Below are positions 25,709-34,115 of a stretch of 64,000 nt of DNA, in pieces (position 1 is the stretch's first letter; every line of letters starts with the position of its first letter). Source of the stretch: Planctomycetota bacterium (GTDB lineage: Bacteria; Planctomycetota; UBA8742; UBA2392); contig JAIOJA010000020.1 of the NCBI GenBank assembly GCA_019912315.1, forward strand, positions 1 through 64,000. The letters are read 5' to 3'. A program made the position numbers and the translations under genes. A model generated the notes under the pieces. That model searched no databases. It saw nothing but the letters and a program-made list of their open reading frames with translations, and had not been told where the DNA came from.

Positions 25709-26482
25709 ATGCTGATCGACACCCACTGCCACATCAACTTCAAGGACTATGAACTCGACCGCGAGTCCATGCTTCAGCGCGCCCTGGACAACGGCGTCGA
25801 GAAAGTCATCTGCGTCGGGATGCTCCCCGAGGGCGGGCGCGAGGCATTGGCGCTCGCCCGCAAGTATCCCGGCCGCGTGTACGCCAGCGTCGGGGCCCAC
25901 CCGTACGATGCAGGCAAGCTTGACGCGTCAACCCTTGGCGAGTTTCGCGAACTGCTGTCCGAGCCTGAAATGATCCTGTTCGGTGAAATGGGAATCGACA
26001 CCGTCAAGGCGCCGGACCCGGTGCACGTGCAGGAGCGCGCCTTTGCACAGCAGCTTGAGTTGGCCGGTGAGCTGGACCTGCCGGTCTGCGTTCACAGTCG
26101 CGACGCGTTCAAACTGTGCGAGCGCGTGATCCGCGGCGTTCACCCGCAAGGCTGGAAAGGCTTTGCCCACTGCTTCAGCGACGGCCCCGACGAAGCGCTG
26201 GGCTGGGTCGAGCTCGGCTTCAAGGTCAGCTTTGCCGGACAGGTGACGTTCAAGAACAGGTCGTGCGACGTGATCCGCGAGGCCGCCAAAGTTCTCACGC
26301 CGGAAGACGTCGTCGTGGAAACCGACTCGCCGTTCCTGACTCCCGATCCGCACCGCGGCAAGCGCAATGAGCCCGGTTTCGTCAGGCACACCGCGGAAAA
26401 GCTCGCCGAGATCTGGGGGCTGTCGCGCGAGGAAGTGTTCGCGCGCACTACGGCAACCGCGCGCGGCGTGCTTGGCATCTGA
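25709..26482 (+). CDS. tatD: TatD family metal-dependent hydrolase
   Basis: 257 residues. Metal-binding HCHI (DTHCHINF) at the start, GEMGID near residue 92, VHSRDAF near 131, HCFSDGPDEAL near 152 and ETDSPFLTPDPHRGKRNEP near 207, all TatD-family sites for two metals. TatD enzymes are DNases or exonucleases involved in DNA repair and quality control. The start has no Shine-Dalgarno sequence; a heptad-repeat element ends 19 bases before the ATG. The stop codon touches that of mutL, which converges. Confidence 0.9.
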   Translation: MLIDTHCHINFKDYELDRESMLQRALDNGVEKVICVGMLPEGGREALALARKYPGRVYASVGAHPYDAGKLDASTLGEFRELLSEPEMILFGEMGIDTVKAPDPVHVQERAFAQQLELAGELDLPVCVHSRDAFKLCERVIRGVHPQGWKGFAHCFSDGPDEALGWVELGFKVSFAGQVTFKNRSCDVIREAAKVLTPEDVVVETDSPFLTPDPHRGKRNEPGFVRHTAEKLAEIWGLSREEVFARTTATARGVLGI

Positions 26483-28324
26483 TCAGCGCCGGTGAAAGAT
26501 CTTCTCCAGGTCGTAAAAGCCCAGCTTGTACGTCGTCGGGCGCCCGTGCGGGCAACTGAAGGTGTGGGGAACGGTCTCGCCCAATCGCAACAGGTCTTTG
26601 ATCTGGCGGGGCTCAAGCCCATCACCCGCCTTGATGGCGGCCTTGCAGGCGACCATTTCGACCATGCTCTTGCGCATCTCAGTCGGCGTCTGTGGCTTAC
26701 GGCCCTGGGCCAGCTCTTCGAGGATTTCCTGCGTCACTTCCTGGTGCTTGCCGCTAACCGAATACTTGGGGACGGATTTCAGGGCCCAGGCCTCTCCGTG
26801 ACGCTCCAGCTCAAAGCCGAACTCGCGCAAGGGCTCAAGATGCGCGCCGGCAAGTTCGGCGGCGCCGACGGAGAGTTCCAACGGAGTAGGCACCAGCAGT
26901 CGCTGGCGCTCAACGGGATGGCTGGATATGCGGTTTTCGAGCAGCCAGTACAGAATGCGCTCGTGGTAAGCGTGCTGGTCGATCACCACCATGCCGTCCT
27001 CGACTTCCACGACAATGTACGTCGCGCCAACCTGGAACAGCCCCCTCGCGCGCGCCAGCAGCGAAGTTTCAGGCGCGGCCGCCGGTCGCGCGCCGCCGCC
27101 GGTCACCCCGGCATCTGTTTCCACGTTCCGCACTTCATACCGCGACACCGCCGGGCCCAGCGCGTCATCCAGCACGCGTCGCGCCTCGCTCCAGCGATGC
27201 TCGGCGCCCCGGGCGCGCTCCTCCGAATCGCGGTCGAACATGCGCGGACGCGCGACATCCCACGTTGGCTCATAGCTTGTATCGGGACGGGCCTGCGGCA
27301 TGGAGGGCGCGCTCAGCTTGATGCTGGGCAGCAAGCCGGCGTTGATCAGCTTTTCCGACAACGCAGATTTGATCAGCGCGAAGATCCGGTTCTGCTCCAG
27401 AAGGCGCACTTCTGTCTTGGCTGGATGCACGTTTACGTCAACGTTCTCCGGGTCCACGCGGATGAACAGCACAGCCACCGGGTAGCGCCCGGGGGGCAGA
27501 AACTCGCGATAGGCCAGGATCACGGCCTGCACCAGCGATCGATCCTTGATCGGACGCCGGTTCACGAAAAGCTGCAAGCCCTTGCTGTTGGGGCGGTGCA
27601 TGGCGGGTGGCGCGATGTAGGCGTCGAGGGCGCCATAGCTCTCGTACTCGTGAACTTCGAGCATCCCCTCGCGAAAGCGGTCGCCGTACAGGGCGTTCAC
27701 GCGCTCGCCCTGCTGCTGCCCCGCCGGGACGTCGAAAGCCCGGCGCTCGCCGTGCGTGAGGGAAAACCCGACTTGCGGATTCGCCGCGGCGATACTCTGC
27801 AGCAGCTCGACAATGTGGCTGAACTCTGTGCTGTCGCCCTTCAGCCAGCGGCGCCGCGCGGGCACGTTAAAGAACAAGTCGCGCACTTCCACGCTGGTGC
27901 CGGGGGCGCCTGCGGTCTGCCCGGTTTCGCTGACTTCACCGCCGCTGCTTGTAAGCTCGAAGGCGACCACGGAATCCGCCTGCCGCGAAGTCAGCCGCAC
28001 GCGGGAGACGCTCTGGATACTGGCCAGGGCCTCGCCGCGGAAGCCGTTCGTCAGCACATGAAACAGCTCCTCGGCCGAGTGCAGCTTGCTGGTGGCGTGG
28101 GGCTCAAAGGCGAGGGGAAGGTCCTGCGGCGCGATTCCCTCCCCGTCGTCGGTAACGCGAATCAGTGTTTTGCCCGCGTCCACCAGCTGCACGTCCACAC
28201 GGGTCGCGCCGGCGTCGAGGGCGTTTTCGACCAGCTCTTTGACTACCGAGGCCGGGCGTTCCACGACCTCGCCCGCGGCGATCTTGTTTGCTAACTCGGG
28301 TGGCAGCAGCTGGATACGCGCCAT
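26483..28324 (-). CDS. mutL: DNA mismatch repair protein MutL
   Basis: 613 residues. N-terminal GHKL ATPase: ARIQLLPPELANKIAAGEVVERPASVVKELVENALDAGAT and DDGEGI, ATSKL, GFRGEALASI motifs. C-terminal dimerisation domain includes ACKAAIKAGDGLEPRQIKDLLR and the CPHGRPTTYKL end. The CPHGRP motif at the C terminus is conserved in endonuclease-type MutL and helps bind zinc. It links MutS recognition to strand removal. ATG at 28324 opens the conserved sequence; no clear ribosome binding site is seen. It ends directly against tatD. Confidence 0.95.
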   Translation of the reverse strand: MARIQLLPPELANKIAAGEVVERPASVVKELVENALDAGATRVDVQLVDAGKTLIRVTDDGEGIAPQDLPLAFEPHATSKLHSAEELFHVLTNGFRGEALASIQSVSRVRLTSRQADSVVAFELTSSGGEVSETGQTAGAPGTSVEVRDLFFNVPARRRWLKGDSTEFSHIVELLQSIAAANPQVGFSLTHGERRAFDVPAGQQQGERVNALYGDRFREGMLEVHEYESYGALDAYIAPPAMHRPNSKGLQLFVNRRPIKDRSLVQAVILAYREFLPPGRYPVAVLFIRVDPENVDVNVHPAKTEVRLLEQNRIFALIKSALSEKLINAGLLPSIKLSAPSMPQARPDTSYEPTWDVARPRMFDRDSEERARGAEHRWSEARRVLDDALGPAVSRYEVRNVETDAGVTGGGARPAAAPETSLLARARGLFQVGATYIVVEVEDGMVVIDQHAYHERILYWLLENRISSHPVERQRLLVPTPLELSVGAAELAGAHLEPLREFGFELERHGEAWALKSVPKYSVSGKHQEVTQEILEELAQGRKPQTPTEMRKSMVEMVACKAAIKAGDGLEPRQIKDLLRLGETVPHTFSCPHGRPTTYKLGFYDLEKIFHRR

Positions 28325-28390
28325 GGGGTGATGGTAAGGGTCAAGGCGACAGGCACAACGCGTGTCGAGGGTATGTTGGCAAGCGTTGAA

Positions 28391-28408
28391 AAGCCCCGTG
28401 ACGGGGTT
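28391..28408. other. Short hairpin between mutL and the H1-like gene
   Basis: AAGCCCCG and CGGGGTT around a TGA loop, in the 185-base gap (28325-28509) between divergent genes. Further along, TTGACA at 28437-28442 resembles a -35 box for the H1-like gene, but no convincing -10 lies 16-18 bases after it. Confidence 0.35.
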
Positions 28409-28509
28409 GCGCACCCGCACATTCGAGACTTTTGTCTTGACAGATTCCTCAGGATTCTTATTGGGCTGTATTCATATTGCACGTGCCCAGCAGCGCCCGG
28501 AGGAATCCC

Positions 28510-29241
28510 ATGCCCGCAAAGACGAAGGCAAAAGCACGCAGAATGACGCCCGCGAAGGGCAAAAAGTCGTCTAAACCCGCCCGGCGCGCGGGGGCCCGAC
28601 CCGTCAAAAAGGCGGCGGGTAAAGCCGTGAAGAAGGCCGCGAAGAAGAGTGTGAAGAAGACAGTGAATAAGGCTTCCGGCAAGCCCGGCAAGTCGTTCGC
28701 CAAAAAACCTGCAAAAAGTGCCGCAAAGAAGGTCGCGAAAAAAACGGGTAAACAGACCGCAAAGAAAGCCGCAAAAAAGTCGGTAAAGCGCGCGCCCGCC
28801 ATGCGGACCAAGGCGTCAAAAACCACCACGAAGCCCGGGAAAGCCAAGGCGTCAAAGAGCGTCAAGCCGACCGGGAAGCAGACAGCATCTCGCAAAACAA
28901 CCGGGAAAAGCAACTCCATGAGCAAAAGCAAATCCGCGGGTCGCAAGGCGACTCCGAAGTCCGCAAAGAAGTCCGTCGTCAAGTCGCAGAAGAAGGCGAA
29001 AGTCGCCATCGCGGCCGAGACGCCGGTAAAGAACCCCAAGAAGCCGCGCCCCACGGGCATGGCCGCCGAGCCCACCGATGTGGATGAGTACGAAGTGATG
29101 CGCCAGGCGGCCGTCGAGCCTTACCGCCGCGACGGCAAGGCGCCCAAGCCGGGCGCCGCAGGACGCCTGTTCGACAGTGAAGAGGATCTTGAGGACTACG
29201 ACCCTCTGTTCGACGAGGTGGGCGAAGAGGAAGACGAATAG
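28510..29241 (+). CDS. Histone H1-like Lys/Ala-rich protein
   Basis: 243 residues. Residues 1-175 are made of Lys, Ala, Thr and Ser in KKAAKK, KKSVKK and KPAKSAAKK repeats, like bacterial histone H1-like (HctB/AlgP-type) tails that bind DNA through charge. The last 65 residues are acidic (PTDVDEYEVMRQ ... FDSEEDLEDYDPLFDEVGEEEDE), so the protein has opposite charges at its ends. Start ATG at 28510 has GGAGG 6 bases upstream. It probably condenses DNA or regulates access to it; the acidic tail is unusual and could modulate binding. Confidence 0.75.
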   Translation: MPAKTKAKARRMTPAKGKKSSKPARRAGARPVKKAAGKAVKKAAKKSVKKTVNKASGKPGKSFAKKPAKSAAKKVAKKTGKQTAKKAAKKSVKRAPAMRTKASKTTTKPGKAKASKSVKPTGKQTASRKTTGKSNSMSKSKSAGRKATPKSAKKSVVKSQKKAKVAIAAETPVKNPKKPRPTGMAAEPTDVDEYEVMRQAAVEPYRRDGKAPKPGAAGRLFDSEEDLEDYDPLFDEVGEEEDE

Positions 29242-29243
29242 AT

Positions 29244-29305
29244 CAGGGGTCAGGTTTCAGGTGTCAGGGACCAACGTCCTGTAACCTGTAACCTGTAACC
29301 TTTCT
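29244..29305. repeat. Heptad-repeat inverted element, no gene inside
   Basis: Left arm units at 29244, 29251, 29258 and 29265: CAGGGGT, CAGGTTT, CAGGTGT, CAGGGAC. Right arm units at 29278, 29285, 29292 and 29299: CCTGTAA three times, then CCTTTCT. The arms face each other around a 6-base spacer. The element starts two bases past the H1-like stop codon and ends two bases before the tyrS ATG, so it is the entire intergenic region. Confidence 0.8.
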
Positions 29306-29307
29306 CC

Positions 29308-30543
29308 ATGGGCCACTTCGCTCCAGTTGATCAACAGTTGACCAACCTCCTGCGCGGGGTCGAGGATGTCATTTCCGAAGACGAGCTGCGCAAGCGGTTG
29401 CGCAAATCGATAGACTCGCAGACGCCCCTGCGCGTCAAGCTAGGTATTGACCCGTCAAGCCCTGACATCCACCTTGGGCACACGGTCGTGCTGCGCAAAC
29501 TGCGCGCGTTTCAGGATCACGGGCACCAGGCCGTCCTTATCATCGGCGACTACACCGCCATGGTAGGCGACCCCAGCGGCAAGAACAAAACCCGCCCGCA
29601 ACTCAGTCTTGAAGAAGTCGAGCGCAACGCCCTGACCTACATCAACCAGGCTGCGAAGGTCGTGGACATGGACAGGTGCGAAGTCGTCCGCAACGGCGAG
29701 TGGTTTCATGGCATGGAGTTTCTCGACGTGCTGAAGCTGGCCGCTCGCACAACCGTCAGCCAGATGCTCGAGCGCGATGATTTCACCAAGCGCTTCCAGG
29801 CCGAGCAGCCGATCAGCCTGCACGAGTTTTTGTATCCGCTGATGCAGGGCTGGGACAGCGTAATGGTCAAGGCCGACGTGGAACTCGGCGGCACGGACCA
29901 GCTTTTCAACCTGCTGATGGGGCGCCGCTTGCAGCAGCAGGAAAATCAGCCCGCACAGATCTGCCTGACCACACCGATTATTCCGGGTCTGGACGGCGAG
30001 CAGAAGATGTCCAAAAGCCTCGGCAACGCCATCGGCGTTACGCTTGAGGCAAACGACATGTTCGGCAAGGTCATGAGCATCCCGGACGCTCTCATGAAGC
30101 CCTGGTACACACTGCTGACCCGCGAGTCACTCGAGCGCGTGGAGCTGCTGTGCGACCCCGACAAAACCCACCCGCGCGACGCCAAGCTGGCGCTTGCACA
30201 CATTATCACCAATGAGCTGCACGGCCCCGATGCCGCTCAAGCCGCCCAGCACGCCTTCACCAGCGTCTTCGCCGGCGGCAACCTGCCAGACGACATGCCG
30301 GAAGCGCCTGTTGAGCTGAGAGATGGCGTCATAGCAGCCTTCGCCCTGATTCGTGACATCCACAAAGTCAGCGGCGGCGACGCACGCAGATTGCTCAAGC
30401 AGGGCGGCGTCAAGCTGATCCAGCCTGACACGCAAGACGAATTCAGCGTCGATGACGAGAAGGCCGAGTTCGGCGCCGATGACCTGCAAGGGCGCATCCT
30501 CAAGGTCGGCAAGCGGCACTTCTATCGGCTCGTGGTCCGTTGA
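29308..30543 (+). CDS. tyrS: Tyrosyl-tRNA synthetase
   Basis: 411 residues. Class I synthetase with the HIGH-type motif DIHLGHTVVL near residue 53, KMSKSLGN near 232 and a C-terminal S4 RNA-binding domain (about 345-411). GIDPSSPDIHLGH and LGGTDQLFNLLMGR are typical of the TyrS type 2 (TyrRZ-like) class. It charges tRNA-Tyr. There is no Shine-Dalgarno sequence; a CCTGTAA heptad array reaches within two bases of the start. The final codons and stop are written in the heptads of the next repeat element (30532-30586). Confidence 0.95.
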   Translation: MGHFAPVDQQLTNLLRGVEDVISEDELRKRLRKSIDSQTPLRVKLGIDPSSPDIHLGHTVVLRKLRAFQDHGHQAVLIIGDYTAMVGDPSGKNKTRPQLSLEEVERNALTYINQAAKVVDMDRCEVVRNGEWFHGMEFLDVLKLAARTTVSQMLERDDFTKRFQAEQPISLHEFLYPLMQGWDSVMVKADVELGGTDQLFNLLMGRRLQQQENQPAQICLTTPIIPGLDGEQKMSKSLGNAIGVTLEANDMFGKVMSIPDALMKPWYTLLTRESLERVELLCDPDKTHPRDAKLALAHIITNELHGPDAAQAAQHAFTSVFAGGNLPDDMPEAPVELRDGVIAAFALIRDIHKVSGGDARRLLKQGGVKLIQPDTQDEFSVDDEKAEFGADDLQGRILKVGKRHFYRLVVR

Positions 30544-30586
30544 TCGCGGTCTGTGATTCGAGTTGTGCGATCCACGAAACACGCGT
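30532..30586. repeat. Heptad-repeat inverted element overlapping the tyrS stop
   Basis: Left arm units at 30532, 30539, 30546 and 30553: GTGGTCC, GTTGATC, GCGGTCT, GTGATTC. Less regular units follow at 30560 and 30567. Right arm units at 30573 and 30580: CACGAAA, CACGCGT. The left arm covers the last codons and stop of tyrS. The 17-mer GCGATCCACGAAACACG at 30567-30583 is identical to 35928-35944 in the element that carries the four-helix-bundle gene. Confidence 0.7.
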
Positions 30587-30641
30587 TAGAAAATCCACAT
30601 CGCTTTGGAACGGCCACGCCCCGATTCCGTACTACTGTTAA

Positions 30642-30670
30642 TTACCGCACATCCACACACCGGCTATACT
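30642..30670 (+). promoter_or_regulatory. Candidate sigma-70 promoter for the multi-domain anchored protein
   Basis: TTACCG (30642-30647), 17-base spacer, TATACT (30665-30670), 21 bases before the start codon at 30692. Confidence 0.45.
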
Positions 30671-30691
30671 GCCACAAAATCGGGAGACGAC

Positions 30692-33600
30692 ATGCGCAGG
30701 AACAATCCCTTTGTAATCGCCGTACTGGCACTCGTGCTGCTGCTCGGCGCCGGTGCGGGTGTCTGGTTCGTGCTCGGTGCGGACCGGGGCTCCGGCAACG
30801 TCCAGGTCGGTGACCTGGACAACGGCGAATCCGCCCCGATAGACGATGGCAACCCGCTTGATGGTCGGGGCAACCAGGGCTCGGGCGAAGACGGCGGCAC
30901 CGACGTGAACGACCCTGCCAACAAGAAACTCGGCGAAAACCCGGGCGAAACCGGCAATGAGAAACCGGGCGGCACCGAGGGCACGGGCGAGACCACCAAC
31001 AATAACCCCGGCGAAACGAAAACGGAGTACGAAGAGTACCTCACGAAATGCGTCATCCACGGGCGCGTGACCATGAAATCAGACGGGCGGCCGGCCATCG
31101 GCGCCCAGGTCAAAGTCGAAACAAACAGTGACCGGATGCCGGGATGGTGGGGCGAGAGCGACGGCGTGCCCAAGCCGGACGAGAACCGCCCGAAACCGGA
31201 ACTCGACAGCTCGGATGCCACAACAGATGGCGCTGGCGAGTACTCGATCACCGTCACCTACAAGACCTGGCACCCAAAGAGTGCAGAAACCGACAACGAG
31301 GACGGCGACCGTGCGCAATGGCGCCAGTGGGACCGCGTACCGATCATCGTGGTCGCAACCATGCCCGGCTACGCCCCGGCGCGCTCGAACCACATACGCC
31401 CGACGCCGGACAGCGACCACGAGATTAACCTTAAACTGTCGATCCCGGCCGCCATTACGGGGCGCGTGATTGACGCAGTCACGCGCGAAGGCATCGCAGA
31501 CGCCACCGGGCGCATTCAGGACGCCGACGCCTGGCGTGACGGCGGGAGCGCCCCTTACAGTTTCACCAGTGATGTCAACGGCTACTTCAGCCTCAATGGG
31601 CTTCCCGCCAGCAACTACACCGTGACCGTCAACGCCACCGGCTACGCCGAGTACGGCGGTTGGGAAAAGGGGCGGGTCAATCTGTCCGGCGGCGGCGAGA
31701 AAGACTTGGGCGAAATTCCCCTGCTGCGCTCGGCGTCCGTCGTCGGACGCATAGTGGACGCAAGCGGCACGCCGGTCGCCGACGCCAACGTGCAACTGGT
31801 CAAGAATCAGCAATGGGGCGCCTGGGCATCGGCCGAAGCCACAACCGGCGAAGACGGGCGCTTCGAAATGACCGGCGTCGAGCCGGGGACCTACACCGTA
31901 AAGGCTGTCGCCGGCGGGCACGGCGTGTTCAAGAAAGAAGGCGTCACCATGGAAGCCGCCGCGCAAACAGACCTCGGTGACCTTGTGCTGGGCAGGGGGC
32001 TTGAGGTCAGCGGTGTCGTTGTGGATGGTGGCAACAAGCCGATAGAAGGCGCCACGGTGGGGCTTCAGGAAATATCCGAAGGCTTCGGATGGGTCGGACT
32101 GGGCGACCCGGAGATCACAGGCACTACGGACAGCGAGGGCAGGTTCAGCCTGGCGGGCGGCAGCGAAGGCGCCTGGATGCTGTCCGTGGTCAAGGACGGC
32201 TTCGCCTCGCACCTTGAGAAAGTCGCGCTCAAGCAGGCGGTCAGCGGGCTCAAGATCAGACTCACGGTCGGCGGCACCATCCGCGGGCGCGTGCTCAGCG
32301 CGGCTGGCGAAGCGATGCCCGAAATCACCGTCTCCGCCACCAATCACACCAGCATGGTTTACGCCAATTGGAAGATCATGCCGGACACCATGTGGGGCAT
32401 GCTGTTCGGGCGGCAGGATATGAACACCCGCACCGACGCTGACGGCCGGTTCACGATTAGCAACGTCCCGGAAGGCACCTACCTGCTGGCGGCCTCGAAC
32501 TTGCAGAGCGATACGGCGATCCAGGACGACGTCGCTGTGAAAAACGAAAGCGAGGTCAGTGACGTCGTCATTCGTTTCGCCGGCAAGGGTGTGGCGCGCA
32601 TCACCATCACCGAAAACGGCGCGCCGGTACCCGAACTCAAGGTCAGCCTCGCCAAGAACGCCGGGCTTGCCATGGGCGGCAATCACGCGACGTTCACGGA
32701 TGCCATGGGAGTCGCCGAGATTACAGATATGCCGGCCGGCTCGTGGTACGTCGTCACCGCCCGTGACGAGGGGGCCTGGAGCACCGACACCAACAACCGG
32801 CGTCTGACCATCGTGGAAGGGCAGACGGTCGATTTCAGCCTTGAGCTACGCCCCAAGGATGGCGTACACCTGCACGGGCGACTGACGCTGAACGGCAAGG
32901 CGGCGTTTCAGGACATCACGCTGATCGGCACCGGCCAGCGTTCTGACATCATGAAGAACGCGCAGATAGTGGAAGGGGGTTTCTACGAGTTTGTCGGGCT
33001 GAAGACCGGCACATACGTTATGCACATGCGCACGTCAGACACCGACGTCACCGCCAAAGTCACCCTGAACCTGAACAAGGAGGGCGACTTCCCCTTCGAC
33101 AAAGACTTCATCGGCTACAATGTCCGTGGCGTCGTCACGACGCCGGACAGCACTCCGGCGCAGCTGGCATCCGTCAGTGTTACTTTGCAGCACGCCGAAA
33201 ACGAGCGCCCGGAATTCGCCACCTGGCTGCGCGGACGCACGGGTGCCAATGCGGGCGGCGAATTCTCGTTCAGCAGCGTCACCCCCGGCAATTACGTGCT
33301 GACGGCCGGGCTGGAAGGCGTGGGCTCGGTTTCGACTACCGTCAGCGTCAGCAGCGGCGACCTGACGGGGCTGAGTCTTGCCATCGCACAGAACAGCGGC
33401 GCGATCAAGCTTCAGATCGGCAGCCTGACCGGGACCCCGGTCTCCGGCAACGGCTTCGGGATGGTAACGCTTACGCTGCCCGACGGCACGCCGGTTGATC
33501 TCGGGCAGGGCTACCAGGGCTGGTTCATGCTGCGCGACGGCGCCGCGCAGACGATTCCGACCGTGCCCGCCGGCACTTACACGCTGCGCGTTCAGGGCTC

Positions 33601-33973
33601 GGGCTACGTGCCTGTCGAGCTGCTGAACGTGGCTGTGGAGAACGGAAAGACGACCCAGTTGCAGACCGACCTGACAGCAGCCGCCGAGCTGCATTTGACA
33701 TTCACAAACACGGAAATCACCCAGGCCATACTGGATGACGCCGTAGTCAGGTACTTCGACGCGGGCGGCGCTGAAGTGCCCATGGAGGCTAATCTGCTGG
33801 ACTCATTCGGCGCACCTGAGCCCCCTGCGAAGGCGACTGTCATCGCCCGCTACCTGTCGGACCGGGTAGCAGAAGTTCGGGTAAAGGTTCCCGGCTATGC
33901 GGAACTGACGGTTCCCGTTGCATTTGAGCCCGGCAAGAAAATTGAGAAACAGGAATCGTGCGTCGCCGAATAA
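30692..33973 (+). CDS. Membrane-anchored protein with multiple carboxypeptidase-regulatory-like domains
   Basis: 1093 residues. One N-terminal transmembrane helix (PFVIAVLALVLLLGAGAGVWFVLG), then a disordered Gly/Glu/Asn/Pro-rich linker to about residue 110, then roughly ten beta-sandwich repeats of the CarboxypepD_reg type, with recurrent motifs such as GRVIDAVTREGIADA, DVNGYFSLNGLPASNYTVTV, DEDGRFEMTGVEPGTYTVKA and DADGRFTISNVPEGTYLLAAS. Such proteins are extracytoplasmic and often bind sugars or surface polymers; no catalytic domain is seen. Start ATG at 30692 has GGGAG 7 bases upstream. A terminator at 33999-34020 follows. Confidence 0.8.
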   Translation: MRRNNPFVIAVLALVLLLGAGAGVWFVLGADRGSGNVQVGDLDNGESAPIDDGNPLDGRGNQGSGEDGGTDVNDPANKKLGENPGETGNEKPGGTEGTGETTNNNPGETKTEYEEYLTKCVIHGRVTMKSDGRPAIGAQVKVETNSDRMPGWWGESDGVPKPDENRPKPELDSSDATTDGAGEYSITVTYKTWHPKSAETDNEDGDRAQWRQWDRVPIIVVATMPGYAPARSNHIRPTPDSDHEINLKLSIPAAITGRVIDAVTREGIADATGRIQDADAWRDGGSAPYSFTSDVNGYFSLNGLPASNYTVTVNATGYAEYGGWEKGRVNLSGGGEKDLGEIPLLRSASVVGRIVDASGTPVADANVQLVKNQQWGAWASAEATTGEDGRFEMTGVEPGTYTVKAVAGGHGVFKKEGVTMEAAAQTDLGDLVLGRGLEVSGVVVDGGNKPIEGATVGLQEISEGFGWVGLGDPEITGTTDSEGRFSLAGGSEGAWMLSVVKDGFASHLEKVALKQAVSGLKIRLTVGGTIRGRVLSAAGEAMPEITVSATNHTSMVYANWKIMPDTMWGMLFGRQDMNTRTDADGRFTISNVPEGTYLLAASNLQSDTAIQDDVAVKNESEVSDVVIRFAGKGVARITITENGAPVPELKVSLAKNAGLAMGGNHATFTDAMGVAEITDMPAGSWYVVTARDEGAWSTDTNNRRLTIVEGQTVDFSLELRPKDGVHLHGRLTLNGKAAFQDITLIGTGQRSDIMKNAQIVEGGFYEFVGLKTGTYVMHMRTSDTDVTAKVTLNLNKEGDFPFDKDFIGYNVRGVVTTPDSTPAQLASVSVTLQHAENERPEFATWLRGRTGANAGGEFSFSSVTPGNYVLTAGLEGVGSVSTTVSVSSGDLTGLSLAIAQNSGAIKLQIGSLTGTPVSGNGFGMVTLTLPDGTPVDLGQGYQGWFMLRDGAAQTIPTVPAGTYTLRVQGSGYVPVELLNVAVENGKTTQLQTDLTAAAELHLTFTNTEITQAILDDAVVRYFDAGGAEVPMEANLLDSFGAPEPPAKATVIARYLSDRVAEVRVKVPGYAELTVPVAFEPGKKIEKQESCVAE

Positions 33974-33998
33974 TTCTCGGCTCCCTTTCGTTATCCCG

Positions 33999-34020
33999 GG
34001 CGGGGCGCTTGCGTCCCGCC
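33999..34020 (+). terminator. Terminator-like hairpin after the multi-domain protein
   Basis: GGCGGGGCGC pairs with GCGTCCCGCC (one G-U pair) around a two-base turn, 25 bases past the stop codon. The following T-run is weak (TGCCCCATTT). Confidence 0.5.
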
Positions 34021-34115
34021 TGCCCCATTTATGGTACAAGCTTATGTTTTCGTCCTGTCAGGGGTTCGCGGACGTACTACAGTGAACGACTGCAACCAGC
34101 GGAGAGAGAAGGCGC

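Noticed and set aside
31079-32686. Long antisense frame over the multi-domain anchored protein
   Set aside because: Same composition artefact; the plus-strand frame has a signal anchor, ribosome binding site and repeated domains.
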